Positions 1 to 9,467 are shown, counted from the first letter of the stretch. The stretch is 64,000 nucleotides of DNA from Sphingomonas changbaiensis NBRC 104936 (GCF_000974765.1 NZ_BBWU01000016.1:62001-126000), one strand, 5' to 3'. Notes: a model not told the origin generated them from the letters alone. Made by a program: numbers and translations.

Positions 1-607
1 CGAAGCCCGCGAGCATTAGAGCCCAGGTCATCGGCTCCGGCACGGGCGCCGCCACGGTATCGGATGGCAGTTCGGGCCGGGATGAGGCGGTCGGGAACAC
101 GATCTGGCTTCCGTTCACCCACACGGCGAGCGTCTTGGCGTCGAAATTGCCTTTGAAACCCGGGCCGAAATAAGGATCGTAGCCGAAATCGGCGATCTCG
201 AAGCTATAGCCATCGACGTGCAGGTCTCCGGCGCCCCGCGCATTGTCCATTGTCGAGTAGTAGCTCGCGACCGGATCACGCCCGGCCTGAAACCTGACCG
301 GCTCGATACTGGCGTCGAAGTCGCCTGCCGACGTCCAGGTATAGCCACCCAGCTGATACACAACCTTTTGCGGACCCATCATCCCGAACCGGGCAGTCAG
401 CGCCTCGGCAACGGTTTCGACCTGCATGGAGGTGAAGGTGGCGGTGATGGTGTCGCCGACTTTGATCGGAGAGGTGACACCGGGGGTCGTCAGGGCCGTG
501 TTGAACTGCGAGGTGACCGTCCCCTTGACCTTGGCGACATAGGTCATCGCGCTCGCCGGGACCGAAATCCCCGCCAGCAGCACGGTTACGAATACGCCCC
601 TCAACAT
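1..607 (-). CDS. PEPxxWA-CTERM sorting-domain exported protein (3' end cut by window)
   Basis: Reading the minus strand from an ATG at 607 gives 202 codons that run off the left edge. The first 20 or so residues form a signal peptide (VFVTVLLAGISVPASA). The last visible residues are VPEPMTWALMLAGF, which matches the PEPxxWA variant of the PEP-CTERM sorting signal common in sphingomonads; only the final basic tail is missing. TAGGAG lies just upstream of the ATG. The middle of the protein is rich in Thr, Gly and aromatic residues and I do not recognise a fold. Known biology: such proteins are exported and processed by an exosortase-type system. The substrate or surface role of this one is unknown. 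Confidence 0.8.
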   Translation of the reverse strand, partial: MLRGVFVTVLLAGISVPASAMTYVAKVKGTVTSQFNTALTTPGVTSPIKVGDTITATFTSMQVETVAEALTARFGMMGPQKVVYQLGGYTWTSAGDFDASIEPVRFQAGRDPVASYYSTMDNARGAGDLHVDGYSFEIADFGYDPYFGPGFKGNFDAKTLAVWVNGSQIVFPTASSRPELPSDTVAAPVPEPMTWALMLAGF

Positions 608-675
608 CACGCTACTCCTACAGAACGATGCAGAGTCTGACGCAGCCGGGCCGATCAAACAAGGCTAATAAAGAG

Positions 676-1233
676 TTAACGGCGCGCGGTTCGGTGCCGC
701 TTCAGGACAATATAGAGCGCTCCCGTGCCGCCGTGACGCGGATGCGCGCCGCGCACGGCAGCGATATCGGCCGAGTGGCGGGAGGCGGCGATCCAGTCGC
801 CGACCGCGGCCCGGATTGCGCCTCTCCCCGATCCGGGATCGCGCGGCTTTCCGGTCACCAGCAGCAGCACGCGGATGCCGCGCGCGATCGCTTCATCGAG
901 GCCGGCGTCGAGCGTGCGATACGCCGTGTCGAGCGTGTGGCCGTGAAGGTCGACGGCAAGCTCTGGGGCGACCAGGCCGCGGGAGAGGCGGCGGTCCCAG
1001 CTGCCGTCGAGAGTGTTGGAGGAAGCGGGCTTCGCCGATTTGAGTCCGTTCGCTTCGAGCGAAGTCGAGAAGCGCTTTTGCTCCGAGCGGGTGGACGCGC
1101 GTTTCTCGACTTCGCTCGAAACGAACGGTTGTGGAGTGGCTGGCTCGTGAGCCCTCCCCTCCAACGGCTCGACGCTCGCGATCACGCGCGCCCAGAGGCG
1201 GGCCTCCTCAGTGCTGAGCGGACGCTCCTTCAC
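676..1233 (-). CDS. smr: Smr/MutS2-type domain protein with a repeat-encoded linker
   Basis: This 185-residue protein carries a C-terminal Smr domain (about residues 92-180) with the signature DLHGHT at 95-100 and a GSGRGAI loop further on. Smr domains are nucleic-acid nicking or binding modules; the cellular role of stand-alone bacterial Smr proteins is not settled. The GTG start at 1233 is chosen because AGGGAGG lies just upstream and it overlaps the mltA end by 26 bp, implying translational coupling. Residues 36-63 are encoded by an intergenic-type inverted repeat (1046-1128) read through in frame, so the linker between the short N-terminal segment and the Smr domain is longer than expected. 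The fold should be unaffected. Confidence 0.8.
   Translation of the reverse strand: MKERPLSTEEARLWARVIASVEPLEGRAHEPATPQPFVSSEVEKRASTRSEQKRFSTSLEANGLKSAKPASSNTLDGSWDRRLSRGLVAPELAVDLHGHTLDTAYRTLDAGLDEAIARGIRVLLLVTGKPRDPGSGRGAIRAAVGDWIAASRHSADIAAVRGAHPRHGGTGALYIVLKRHRTARR
1046..1128. repeat. Family B inverted repeat inside smr
   Basis: The two arms are imperfect inverted copies: CCGTTCGCTTCGAGCGAAG at the left and the reverse complement of CCGTTCGTTTCGAGCGAAG at the right, joined by a short spacer. The same unit occurs at 25768-25835 and 39545-39617, where it is intergenic. This copy lies within the smr coding frame without a stop codon. Confidence 0.85.
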
Positions 1234-2437
1234 GAACCCCTCCCTGGGCGAGCCGGTCCAGCGTGCCGAGGGGCAACAGCAGCCAGGCGCGGCCGCGCGC
1301 GAGCAGGCCGCCGGCGATCCGCGCCGCCTCGTCCCCTGGTCCCCAGAAAGTGTCGAACCGGTTCGGGCCCTTGATCGCGCCCCCGGTATCCTGGGCGACC
1401 CACAAGCCGTCCGCTTCGGGATTGTCGACGTCGAGGAACACCGGCGCGCCGAGCGGCGTGAAATTCGGATCGGCAGCGACACTGCCCTGCGGCGTGACCG
1501 GAACGCCGAGCGCGCCCAGCGGCCCGGGCCCCGTCAGCTCGCGGAAGAAGACGTAGCTGCGGTTTTCCTGCATGATCGCCTTGCCTTCGTCCGGATGCTC
1601 ATGGAGCCAGGCGACGATCCCCTGCATGCTCGTCTGGCCCGGACCGAGCAGGCCGCGCTGCTTCATCAGGGCGCCGATGCCGGTATATGGAAAGCCATTC
1701 TGCCCGGCATAGCCGACGCGCATCACGCTGCCGTCCGGGAAACGAAGGCGGCCGGAGCCCTGGATCTCAAGGAAGAACAGCGCGACCGGGTCGGCGGCCC
1801 AGGCGATCTCCAGGCCGCGCCCGGCAAGCGCACCATTGTCGATCTCCGTGCGGTCGAAATAGGGCATGAATTGCCCGTCGACGACACGGCCGCGCTGCTT
1901 TTTCAGTGGGCAGGTCGCGGGATCGATCGGCGGTGCGAGCGGGTCGAGCTGGGACGGGCAAACCGGGACCTGCTGCTCGACCAGATCATCCGGCATCCGA
2001 TAGATCGGCACATAGCCGGGCAAGGGCTCACGCGAGGCGGCGATCTCCGGTTCGTAATAGCCGGTGACCATTGCATGCCCCTCGCCCACCTCCGCCGTTT
2101 CGAAGGCGGTCGAGAAGAATTGGCGGGCGTCGGTCTCGGTCCGGGCACGATCGCAGGCCGGGCGCCAGTCGGCAGAAATGCCCGAGCTGTCGCGACGCCG
2201 GAGTAGCGATGGGCAGCTGATCCGGAACGCCGCAAGCGCGCGCGTTGCCTGCTCGTCGGTGATCGGCAGCGAGGTGGGGCCGGCGTGCACGCCGACGCTG
2301 ATGGCATTCGCCGGCGGGGTTGGCGTGGGCGTCGGCGCCGGCACGGGCGGCGGCGGGCCGACGGGCGGCTTCGGCTTGGGAACGCAGGCGGTGATGAAAG
2401 CCAGGGCAGCGATGGCCGCCCAGCGTCGCGCGATCAC
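1208..2437 (-). CDS. mltA: Membrane-bound lytic murein transglycosylase A (MltA)
   Basis: A 409-residue lipoprotein that cleaves the glycan strands of peptidoglycan at the outer membrane. The N-terminus is a type II signal peptide ending in the lipobox FITAC, followed by a Pro-rich tether. The MltA barrel domain occupies roughly residues 100-300. The C-terminal 3D domain contains AQDTGGAIKGPNRFDTFWG, which holds the catalytic aspartate region of the family. The start overlaps the stop of the upstream Tim44-like gene by 4 bp (ATGA), so these genes are one operon with smr downstream. Length is normal for alphaproteobacterial MltA. Confidence 0.92.
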   Translation of the reverse strand: MIARRWAAIAALAFITACVPKPKPPVGPPPPVPAPTPTPTPPANAISVGVHAGPTSLPITDEQATRALAAFRISCPSLLRRRDSSGISADWRPACDRARTETDARQFFSTAFETAEVGEGHAMVTGYYEPEIAASREPLPGYVPIYRMPDDLVEQQVPVCPSQLDPLAPPIDPATCPLKKQRGRVVDGQFMPYFDRTEIDNGALAGRGLEIAWAADPVALFFLEIQGSGRLRFPDGSVMRVGYAGQNGFPYTGIGALMKQRGLLGPGQTSMQGIVAWLHEHPDEGKAIMQENRSYVFFRELTGPGPLGALGVPVTPQGSVAADPNFTPLGAPVFLDVDNPEADGLWVAQDTGGAIKGPNRFDTFWGPGDEAARIAGGLLARGRAWLLLPLGTLDRLAQGGVREGASAQH

Positions 2438-3117
2438 GCCGCCTCGTCGGTTTCGACGAGCAGCCAGTTGGGGTCGGAGTCGCGCAGGTTCCGGCTAAAG
2501 GTCCAGCTGTCGTTGGTCGCCACGGCGTCGGTCAGCGTGCCCGCGATGACATTGCCCTCGCCGTCGCGGGTGACCGCAGCGATGTCGGCGACGAAATGCA
2601 CCGTGACGAAAGCCGTCCGGCCTTCCAGCCGCGCGGCCTCGATCCGGGCGCTCTCGATCGAGACCAGGCGATTCTCGAGGATATGGCCGGCCTCTTTGCG
2701 ATCGGCGATTGCCGCCCCGAACGCGTCGCGCACGTCGGGACCGACCAGCCAGGCAAGCTCATCCTCGTCGCCTTTCCAAAAGGCTTCGAGAATCATCCGG
2801 TACGCCGACTTGGCGCCATCGAGGAAACGGGCAACGTCGAAACTGGAATCAGCGGACAGGATGGCGCGTACGCCGCTGGTGGCGCCTGCATCGATGACCG
2901 AATCGGCCGGCTGCGGCGCTTCGCCGACTACCTCGGGCGCGGCGCGGAGCTGCGGCTGCGTGGCAAGGCGCTCCTCCGCTGGCTTGGGCGGCAACGCCTG
3001 CTCATGGCCGCTCCGCTTGCCGAGCACCATGTAGAGCCGCAGCGCCAGAAACGCCGCAACCATCGCGAGCAGAACAATCCCGACCACCAAACCTCCGAAA
3101 ATAGACCGGAGCAACAT
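2434..3117 (-). CDS. Tim44-like domain membrane-anchored protein
   Basis: A 227-residue protein with one N-terminal transmembrane helix (about residues 6-30), a charged linker and a C-terminal Tim44-like domain from about residue 90. Mitochondrial Tim44 tethers Hsp70 to the import pore; bacterial relatives are inner-membrane proteins of uncertain role. The start at 3117 (MLLRSIFGG) is preferred over the longer open frame to 3333, because the extension is non-membrane, low-complexity sequence and would overlap the divergent secB gene. It is divergent from secB and coupled to mltA, the usual alphaproteobacterial layout. Confidence 0.85.
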   Translation of the reverse strand: MLLRSIFGGLVVGIVLLAMVAAFLALRLYMVLGKRSGHEQALPPKPAEERLATQPQLRAAPEVVGEAPQPADSVIDAGATSGVRAILSADSSFDVARFLDGAKSAYRMILEAFWKGDEDELAWLVGPDVRDAFGAAIADRKEAGHILENRLVSIESARIEAARLEGRTAFVTVHFVADIAAVTRDGEGNVIAGTLTDAVATNDSWTFSRNLRDSDPNWLLVETDEAA

Positions 3118-3256
3118 AGGCGCATGCCCTGTGGGTTTCAAATGCTTGGAGCGGTGTTCCGATCCGTCGAAGCATTGCCCGACAGGGCCGCGGCTGCTAA
3201 CCGCGCGCTCCGAAGGGCATCGGGCCCGCAACAGATCAACAGAAGGCTTCAGGAAA

Positions 3257-3763
3257 ATGGCTGAGGAAACCGGCGCGCAGGGCGAAGACACGCTCCCGAA
3301 CGGCGCGGATAACATGCCGCAGGTCGCGATCATCTCCCAATATGTGAAGGATCTGTCGTTCGAGAATCCGAACGCGCCGGCCGTTTATCAATGGCAGGTG
3401 CAGCCGCAGATCGACGTGCAGTTCAACATCGGCATGAACAAGGCGGCCGACGAGGTCTACGAAGTCGTGCTGAAGATCGATGTGCGCGCGCAGGGCGATC
3501 AGGGCGTCGCGTTCGCGGTGGAGCTGTCCTACGCAGGGCTGTTCGGCATCCGCAACGTGCCGGAAGAGCAGATCCAGCCGTTCTGCTACGCCGAGGCGCC
3601 GCGGCTCGTCTTTCCGTTCGCACGGCGGGTGCTGGCCGACGCGGTGCGCGACGGTGGTTTCCCGCCGCTGCTGCTTGAGCCGATCGATTTCGCGGGGCTC
3701 TACATGCAGCAGGCCCAGCAGGCGGCCGGACTGCAGCAGGGCGAAGCGGCGGGCCAGGCCTGA
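3257..3763 (+). CDS. secB: Protein-export chaperone SecB
   Basis: A 168-residue cytosolic tetrameric chaperone that keeps precursors unfolded and hands them to SecA. Diagnostic SecB segments are visible: YVKDLSFENP near the N-terminus, AGLFGIRNVPEEQ in the middle and LLLEPIDFAGLY near the C-terminus. The ATG at 3257 follows AGGAAA. The longer open frame from 3131 would read into the divergent promoter region and is rejected. The Gln/Ala-rich C-terminal tail is typical of alphaproteobacterial SecB. Confidence 0.95.
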   Translation: MAEETGAQGEDTLPNGADNMPQVAIISQYVKDLSFENPNAPAVYQWQVQPQIDVQFNIGMNKAADEVYEVVLKIDVRAQGDQGVAFAVELSYAGLFGIRNVPEEQIQPFCYAEAPRLVFPFARRVLADAVRDGGFPPLLLEPIDFAGLYMQQAQQAAGLQQGEAAGQA

Positions 3764-3791
3764 GCTGGTCCGGGCGAATTGACCCATTCAG

Positions 3792-3882
3792 CGGTTTGGG
3801 CTGAGCTTGTCGAAGCCCTCTCTTTCTTTATCTGCAGCGCCGCAGGAAGAAGGGAGGCCTTCGACAGGCTCAGGCCAAACCG
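3792..3882. repeat. Family A inverted repeat between secB and murJ
   Basis: The left arm begins CGGTTTGGGCTGAGCTTGTC and the right arm is its near reverse complement ending CAGGCCAAACCG. The 90-bp unit could fold into a long hairpin after the secB stop. Other copies: 10866-10952, 22094-22188, 22707-22796, 27661-27750 and 30974-31064. Confidence 0.88.
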
Positions 3883-3921
3883 GTTGTGGGATGACAGCCC
3901 GGAAATTCTCGGGGCGCTCTG

Positions 3922-5514
3922 ATGTCCCTCGCCAAATCCCTGAGCTCCGTCGGCGGGCTGACGCTGGTCAGCCGGGTGCTGGCGCTGGTGCGCGACACGC
4001 TGCAGGCGAGCTATGTCGGCGCGGGCTTTGCGTCGGACGCCTTCTTCGTCGCGTTCCGGCTGCCGAACATGTTCCGCGCGCTGTTTGCCGAAGGGGCGTT
4101 TTCGGCCGCCTTCATCCCGATGTTCAACCGGAAGGTCGGCGAAAGTGGTGAGCTGCACGCCGGGCTGCGCTTCGCCGAGCGAGCCTTGGCCGTGCTGTTC
4201 CCGGTGCTGGCCCTGTTTACGGTGCTGATGCTGATCGCGGCGTGGCCGGTGACCTGGGGGCTTTCGGGCGGGTTCAAGAACCCGACCGAGGAGCAATTCG
4301 CGTTCGCCGTGACGCTGTCGCGGATCACGATTCCCTATCTGATGCTGATCTCGCTCGCGTCGCTGCTCGGCGGGATCCTGAACTCGCTCGACCGCTTCTG
4401 GGTGAATGCGGCGGCGCCGATCCTGCTGAACATCGCGATGATCGCGGCTTTGTGGTTCTTCCACGGCCACAACGCCTATGAAACGGCGCGCGCGCAAGCA
4501 ATCTCGGTGACCGTCGGCGGCGTCATGCAGCTCGGCTGGCTGATGTGGGCCTGTGCGCAGGCGGGCGTGAGCCTGAAGCTGAAGATGCCGCGGCTCGACG
4601 ACGATGTTCGCCAGCTGATGAAGCTGATCCTTCCTGCCGCCGCCGGTGCGGGTGCGGTGCAGATCAACCTCGCGATCTCGACGGCGCTGGCGGGCGGGCT
4701 GCTCGATCCCGGTTCGATCTCGTACATCTACTATGCCGACCGGCTGAACCAGCTGCCGCTGGGGCTGATCGGCATCGGGCTGGGCACGATCCTGTTGCCG
4801 ACCGTCTCGCGCCTGCTGTCGACCGGCAAGGATGCGGAGGCGATGGATACGCAGAACCGCGGCATCGAGCTGGCGCTGTTCCTTACCCTCCCCGCGACGG
4901 TCGCATTCATCTTTGCATCGGAGCCGATCGTGCGCGGGCTGTTCGAGCATGGCGCGTTCACGGCCGAGGACACGATCAAGTGCGGCTGGGCGCTGTCGGC
5001 GTTTTCGATCGGCCTGCCTTCCTATGTGCTGGTGAAGGTGCTGACCCCGGGCTTCTACGCGCGGGCGGACACGAAGACGCCGGTCAAGTTCGCCACGATT
5101 TCGGTGGGGGTGAACCTGGTCGGCAACCTGGTGCTGATCCCAAGCCTCGGCTCGATCGGCTATGGTCATATCGGGCCGCCGCTCGCGACCGCACTGGCCT
5201 CGTGCCTGAACACCTTCATGCTCTATCGCGAGTTGCGGCGACGCGGGCATTTCCATGCCGACTCGCGGCTGAAGCGGCGGATCCCGCGACTGGTGGTCGC
5301 GGCGTTGATTATGGGCGCAGCCCTGTGGGTGCTGGCGCCGATCGTCTGGCCGTATCTGACCGGTCACATCGTGCGACGGGCAATCGCGCTGGCCGTGCTG
5401 ACCGGCGGCGGCGCGGCCGTCTATGGCGCTGCCTGCTTCCTTACCGGCGCGTTCCGGGTTAGCGACCTGCGCGCGCTCCTCACCCGGCGCGCGGCCACAG
5501 CCAAGAAAGTCTGA
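3922..5514 (+). CDS. murJ: Lipid II flippase MurJ
   Basis: A 530-residue multi-pass inner-membrane protein of the MOP/MVF superfamily that flips lipid II for peptidoglycan synthesis. The N-terminus ([19 protein letters not shown]) and the following [20 protein letters not shown] segment are diagnostic, and about 14 hydrophobic helices follow. The conserved Arg and Asp/Glu residues of the central cavity lie in these N-terminal helices. Length is normal. trpS begins 1 bp after its stop, so the two are probably co-transcribed. Confidence 0.95.
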   Translation: MSLAKSLSSVGGLTLVSRVLALVRDTLQASYVGAGFASDAFFVAFRLPNMFRALFAEGAFSAAFIPMFNRKVGESGELHAGLRFAERALAVLFPVLALFTVLMLIAAWPVTWGLSGGFKNPTEEQFAFAVTLSRITIPYLMLISLASLLGGILNSLDRFWVNAAAPILLNIAMIAALWFFHGHNAYETARAQAISVTVGGVMQLGWLMWACAQAGVSLKLKMPRLDDDVRQLMKLILPAAAGAGAVQINLAISTALAGGLLDPGSISYIYYADRLNQLPLGLIGIGLGTILLPTVSRLLSTGKDAEAMDTQNRGIELALFLTLPATVAFIFASEPIVRGLFEHGAFTAEDTIKCGWALSAFSIGLPSYVLVKVLTPGFYARADTKTPVKFATISVGVNLVGNLVLIPSLGSIGYGHIGPPLATALASCLNTFMLYRELRRRGHFHADSRLKRRIPRLVVAALIMGAALWVLAPIVWPYLTGHIVRRAIALAVLTGGGAAVYGAACFLTGAFRVSDLRALLTRRAATAKKV

Positions 5515-5515
5515 C

Positions 5516-6523
5516 ATGCGCATCGTTTCCGGCATCCAGCCGACCGGCAATCTCCATCTAGGCAACTATCTGGGCGCGATCCGCAACTGGGTGCGGATGC
5601 AGGACGAGAATGCGGCGGCGGGTGGCGACACTTTGTTCTTCCTCGCCGACCTCCACGCGATCACCGTCCACAACAAGCCCGAGGAGCTGGCGGCGAACAC
5701 GCGCGAGATGGCGGCAGCCCTGATCGCGTCGGGGATCGATCCGCAGAAGTCGGTGCTGTTCAACCAGGCACGCGTCCCGGCCCATGCGGAGCTCGCCTGG
5801 CTGCTGAACGGCACCGCGCGCATCGGCTGGATGAACCGCATGACGCAGTTCAAGGAAAAATCCGGCAAGAACCGCGAAGGCGCGAGCGTCGGCCTGTTCG
5901 TCTATCCGGTGCTGATGGCGGCGGACGTGCTGATCTACCGCACCACGCATGTGCCGGTCGGCGAGGACCAGAAGCAGCATCTGGAGCTTGCGCGCGATAT
6001 CGCGACGAAGTTCAACACGGACTTCGAGACCGACCTGTTCGTGTTGCCCGACCCGATCATCCCGCCGGCGGCGGCACGAATCATGAGCTTGCGCGACGGC
6101 ACGGCGAAGATGTCCAAGTCCGACCCGTCGGATATGAGCCGCATCAATCTGTCCGACGATGACGATACGATCGCGCAGAAGATCAAGAAGGCGAAGACCG
6201 ATCCCGAGCCGCTGCCCGCCACCCCCGCCGGGCTCGAGGGCCGTCCGGAAGCGCGCAACCTGGTGTCGATCTACGCGGTCTTGAGCGACCAGAGTGTCGA
6301 GCAGGTGCTGGAGACGTTCGAAGGCCAGGGCTTCGGCGCGTTCAAGCCGGCGCTCGCCGACCTTCTGGTCGAGACGCTGCGGCCGATTCGTCAGCGCTTT
6401 CTGGAGCTGAAGCACGACCAGGTCGGGCTCGATCGGGTGCTGGAGCAAGGCGCCGACAGGGCGCGAACGCTTGCCGAGCCGGTGCTCGACGGCGCCTATA
6501 AGGCCCTGGGCCTTCAGCGCTGA
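5516..6523 (+). CDS. trpS: Tryptophanyl-tRNA synthetase
   Basis: A 335-residue class Ic synthetase that charges tRNA-Trp. The HIGH-type motif is in [11 protein letters not shown] near residue 14 and the KMSKS motif is in [10 protein letters not shown] near residue 200. The ATG at 5516 lies directly after the murJ stop; the longer open frame from 5423 overlaps murJ and is rejected because family members start at [11 protein letters not shown]. Length matches bacterial TrpRS. Confidence 0.96.
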   Translation: MRIVSGIQPTGNLHLGNYLGAIRNWVRMQDENAAAGGDTLFFLADLHAITVHNKPEELAANTREMAAALIASGIDPQKSVLFNQARVPAHAELAWLLNGTARIGWMNRMTQFKEKSGKNREGASVGLFVYPVLMAADVLIYRTTHVPVGEDQKQHLELARDIATKFNTDFETDLFVLPDPIIPPAAARIMSLRDGTAKMSKSDPSDMSRINLSDDDDTIAQKIKKAKTDPEPLPATPAGLEGRPEARNLVSIYAVLSDQSVEQVLETFEGQGFGAFKPALADLLVETLRPIRQRFLELKHDQVGLDRVLEQGADRARTLAEPVLDGAYKALGLQR

Positions 6524-6616
6524 GCCGTTCCGGAGCCGCGTTCAACTGCGGTTCAGTGACAGCGGAGATAAACAGGCCTAGGGTCATTCCGCTCGTGTTC
6601 CGAGAAGGTTATCCGC

Positions 6617-7285
6617 ATGTCGGCATTCAAGAAATTTCTCGCGGCCGCAGCGCCGCTGTCGCTGATCGCGCTCGGCGCGTGCGCGCAAGGCTTCAACGCC
6701 CGCGTCTCGCGCTTCCAGGCGCTGCCGCCGCCGAGCCAGGGCGAGACGTTCGTCGTCCAGCCGCGCAACCCGGCGCTGAAAGGCGGGATCGAGTTCCAGA
6801 CCTACGCCCAGATGGTCGCCCGACAGCTCGAGCAGGTCGGGTACCGCCAGGCCGCCGACCCGGGCAGCGCCAATCTGGTGGTGTCGATCGACTATGATGT
6901 CGACCGGGGCCATGAGCGGATCGAGACGATCCCCGGCTGGGGCGGCTATGGCGGCTGGGGCTGGGGCGGACCGGGCTTTTATCGTCCCGGATTCGGCTTC
7001 GGCCGGCTGGGCTTTCGCTACGGCTGGTACGACCCCTGGCTGTGGGGCGACGGCTTTGGCGGCAACGACATCCGCAGCTACACCGTCTACCAGAGCGAGC
7101 TCCATATGGAGATCGACCGCACCGCCGACGGCAAGAGCCTGTTCGAAGGCACGGCCAAGGCGCTCTCGCGCAGCGACGACCTGCCCTATCTGGTGCCGAA
7201 CCTGATCGAGGCGATGTTCACGGGGTTCCCGGGGAATTCGGGCGAAACGGTCAGGATCACGGTGCCGCCGCCGGGGAAGCGGTAA
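6617..7285 (+). CDS. DUF4136 family lipoprotein
   Basis: A 222-residue predicted lipoprotein: hydrophobic signal segment with lipobox ALGAC around residue 22, followed by a DUF4136-type domain that includes FQTYAQMVARQLEQVGY. A Gly/Trp/Tyr-rich insert lies around residues 105-145. GAAGG precedes the ATG by 8 bases. DUF4136 proteins are periplasm-facing and of unknown function. It stands alone between trpS and the convergent dnaA gene. Confidence 0.8.
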   Translation: MSAFKKFLAAAAPLSLIALGACAQGFNARVSRFQALPPPSQGETFVVQPRNPALKGGIEFQTYAQMVARQLEQVGYRQAADPGSANLVVSIDYDVDRGHERIETIPGWGGYGGWGWGGPGFYRPGFGFGRLGFRYGWYDPWLWGDGFGGNDIRSYTVYQSELHMEIDRTADGKSLFEGTAKALSRSDDLPYLVPNLIEAMFTGFPGNSGETVRITVPPPGKR

Positions 7286-7287
7286 GT

Positions 7288-7411
7288 TTCCCTCTCCCGA
7301 CGGGAGAGGGAGAGAGCAGCGAAGCGGCGGAAGGGTGAGGGCGACGAGCGCCGGTCACCCTCACCCCGCTCGGGCTATGCCCGAGTCGACCCTCTCCCGA
7401 CGGGAGAGGGT
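7288..7411. repeat. Family D repeat with two terminator-like hairpins between DUF4136 and dnaA
   Basis: Two identical 21-bp palindromes (CCCTCTCCCGACGGGAGAGGG) stand at 7290-7310 and 7390-7410, flanking a segment with an internal inverted pair (AGGGTGAGG and TCACCCTCACC). It fills the space between the convergent DUF4136 and dnaA ends and could terminate both. Related units are at 9575-9700 and 14858-14986. Confidence 0.8.
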
Positions 7412-7415
7412 TTCA

Positions 7416-8759
7416 TCAAGCCTCCAGCTGGCGGATCAGCGTGCGCACGTCGGCGTCGAGGTCGGCGTCTTCGCCGCGCAGGCGTTCGATCTGCTTGACC
7501 GCGTGGATCACCGTCGTGTGGTCGCGGCCGCCGAAGCGACGACCGATTTCCGGCAGCGAGCGCGGCGTCAGGCGCTTGGCCAGGTACATCGCGATCTGGC
7601 GCGGGCGGGCGACGGCGCGGGCGCGGCGGGCGGAGACCATCTCTGCCTGGCGCATGCCATAGTGCGCCGAAACCGCACGCTGGATTTCGTCGATGGTGAT
7701 CCGCCGCGTGGACGCGTTCAGCATCTCGCCCAGGACTTCCTGCGCGAACGCAAGGTCGATCGCGCGATCGTTGAGCAGCGCATAGGCAGTCAAGCGGTTC
7801 AGCGCGCCTTCGAGTTCCCGAACGCTGGTCTGGATGCGGGCCGCCAACAGCTCGGCGACGGCTTCGGGCATCTGGACGTCCGCCATGCCCGCGAGCTTCG
7901 CTTTCACGATCTTCAGGCGCAGCGCGAACGTCGCGGGCTTGATGTCCACGACCAGGCCGCTGGCGAGGCGCGAGAGGATGCGCGTTTCGACGCCGTCGAG
8001 CGCCTGCGGCGCACGATCGGCGCTGATCACGACCTTTTTGCCGCTGCCGGTCAGCTCGTTCAGCGTGTGGAGGAATTCCTCCTGAGTCGACCCCTTGCCC
8101 GCGATGAACTGGACGTCGTCGATCATCAGCAGATCGGCCGAGCGCAGCCGCTGCTTGAACGCCAGCGTGTCCTTGTCGCGCATCGCCGAGACAAACTCGA
8201 CCATAAAGCGCTCGGCGGACATGAACAGGATCGCAGCACCCGGCACACGCGCACGGTAGGCGGCACCGATCGCGTTCATCAGGTGGGTCTTGCCCTGGCC
8301 GGTCGCCGAATGGATGAACAAAGGCGAGAAGCGCAGTTCGCCCGCTGCCAACGCTTTTGCAGCATTGCAGGCGACACGGTTTTCGTCATCGACGACAAAC
8401 CGATCGAAGGTCTGGCGCGCGTCGAAGCCGGGCGCGGGCGGGGTTGCGGGCGCAGTCTCGCTTTCGTCGGCGGTATAGATGCGGGTGACGATCTCGCTGG
8501 GCGCGACCTCGATCCGCACTTCGCGAATCATTGGCATCGCCGCGCGCCAGGCCAGCAACAGCCGGTCGGCGTAATGCGCGCGCACCCAATTCGCGTGAAA
8601 TTCCGTCGGCAGCGTCAGGCGGATCACATCGCCCTTGTCGCTCATGCCGGCCAACATGATCGGCTTCAGCCAATGGTCGAACAGGCGTGCGCCGCAGTCG
8701 CGCTTCAGCCCTTCGCGAATTCCTGCCCAGGCAACGGAGACATGCTCCCCCCTATCCAT
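7416..8759 (-). CDS. dnaA: Chromosomal replication initiator DnaA
   Basis: About 447 residues. DnaA binds DnaA boxes at oriC and melts the origin. Domain I is at the N-terminus (WAGIREGLKRDCGARLFDHW). The AAA+ domain shows Walker A in GQGKTHLMNAIG and Walker B in LLMIDDVQFI. The C-terminal DNA-binding domain carries the signature GGRDHTTVIHAVKQI. The start is uncertain: ATG 8759 (MDRGEHVS) begins at the conserved domain, while ATG 8780 would add 7 residues; neither has a strong ribosome-binding site. The open frame to 8855 is not supported. No DnaA-box cluster is seen next to it. Confidence 0.93.
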   Translation of the reverse strand: MDRGEHVSVAWAGIREGLKRDCGARLFDHWLKPIMLAGMSDKGDVIRLTLPTEFHANWVRAHYADRLLLAWRAAMPMIREVRIEVAPSEIVTRIYTADESETAPATPPAPGFDARQTFDRFVVDDENRVACNAAKALAAGELRFSPLFIHSATGQGKTHLMNAIGAAYRARVPGAAILFMSAERFMVEFVSAMRDKDTLAFKQRLRSADLLMIDDVQFIAGKGSTQEEFLHTLNELTGSGKKVVISADRAPQALDGVETRILSRLASGLVVDIKPATFALRLKIVKAKLAGMADVQMPEAVAELLAARIQTSVRELEGALNRLTAYALLNDRAIDLAFAQEVLGEMLNASTRRITIDEIQRAVSAHYGMRQAEMVSARRARAVARPRQIAMYLAKRLTPRSLPEIGRRFGGRDHTTVIHAVKQIERLRGEDADLDADVRTLIRQLEA

Positions 8760-8780
8760 CAGCCTCTCACGTACTAACAT

Positions 8781-9132
8781 TGGACCCACAATGCCCCTCC
8801 CCTCGCCTTCCGAGCCCCCCGGCCGCCGGCGTTCGTTGGACGCAAGTTCCCCCACGGCCGAATCAATAGGAATCGGCCCCTGGAACTCTCTCGCGACGTG
8901 ATCCCGACACAGCGATTCGTGTGCCGGGAAGGCAGTTGTAGGGCCCGTTTCGCGAGTCGATCAAGCGAAGGAATTCGCTGAAATGAAATAATCTAGGTTG
9001 ACTCGGGAATCCGCCATTTCCGACGAGAACTCGGACTAAGTATTTGATATAAAAAGCGGTATACGATTTCGTTCGCCCGTGAGCGGAACGAATCATGTAA
9101 ACTTCGTGACTTGTCCGAAACGATAGCGAAAC
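8781..9132. other. dnaA upstream non-coding region, relatively AT-rich
   Basis: No credible gene. The open frame at 8863-9096 (minus) shows no recognisable domain. The stretch around 8985-9115 is noticeably richer in A and T than its surroundings and should contain the dnaA promoter on the minus strand. I found no TTATCCACA-type DnaA boxes, so it is not proposed as an origin. Confidence 0.5.
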
Positions 9133-9172
9133 AAATGAAAATGGCCCGCCAGCGGAGCCGCCGGCGAGCCAT
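9133..9172 (-). terminator. Rho-independent terminator of rpsT
   Basis: On the minus strand a GC-rich stem (ATGGCTCGCCGGC paired with GCTGGCGGGCCAT, imperfect) is followed at once by TTTTCATTT. It lies about 30 bp beyond the rpsT stop. Confidence 0.75.
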
Positions 9173-9203
9173 TCGAAAAGACGCGAGAAGCCGTCCGAAG
9201 GCG

Positions 9204-9467
9204 TCAGGCGAGCGCCGAAACCCGCTTCGTCAACCGGGCGAACTTGCGCGACGCGGTGTTCTTGTGAAGCACGCCTTTGGCGACGCCGCGCGCCAGCTCC
9301 GGCTGAGCCGCCGCGATCGCCGCCGTCGCCGCCGCCTTGTCGCCCGATTCGATCGCCGCTTCGACCTTCTTTACGAAGGTACGGATGCGGCCGATGCGCG
9401 CGTGGTTGATGTCGGCGCGACGGGCATTGCGACGGATGCGCTTCTTGGCTTGCGGCGTATTCGCCAT
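9204..9467 (-). CDS. rpsT: 30S ribosomal protein S20
   Basis: An 87-residue, Lys/Arg/Ala-rich helical protein that binds 16S rRNA early in 30S assembly. The start [14 protein letters not shown] and the segment [17 protein letters not shown] are characteristic. The ATG at 9467 follows GAGGACACTCG; the open frame to 9674 runs through a repeat and is rejected. It lies upstream of dnaA on the same strand, a common pairing in alphaproteobacteria, and has its own terminator, so the two genes are probably separately transcribed. Confidence 0.95.
   Translation of the reverse strand: MANTPQAKKRIRRNARRADINHARIGRIRTFVKKVEAAIESGDKAAATAAIAAAQPELARGVAKGVLHKNTASRKFARLTKRVSALA

Noticed and set aside
3700-5565. 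621-residue minus-strand open frame across murJ
   Set aside because: It is antisense to the clear murJ frame and is Arg/Gln-rich low-complexity sequence typical of a high-GC shadow.
7335-8777. 480-residue plus-strand open frame across dnaA
   Set aside because: It is antisense to dnaA, which has full Walker and DnaA signature motifs.
8781-9132. Replication origin next to dnaA
   Set aside because: The stretch is AT-rich, but no DnaA-box cluster was found, and alphaproteobacterial origins are often not beside dnaA.
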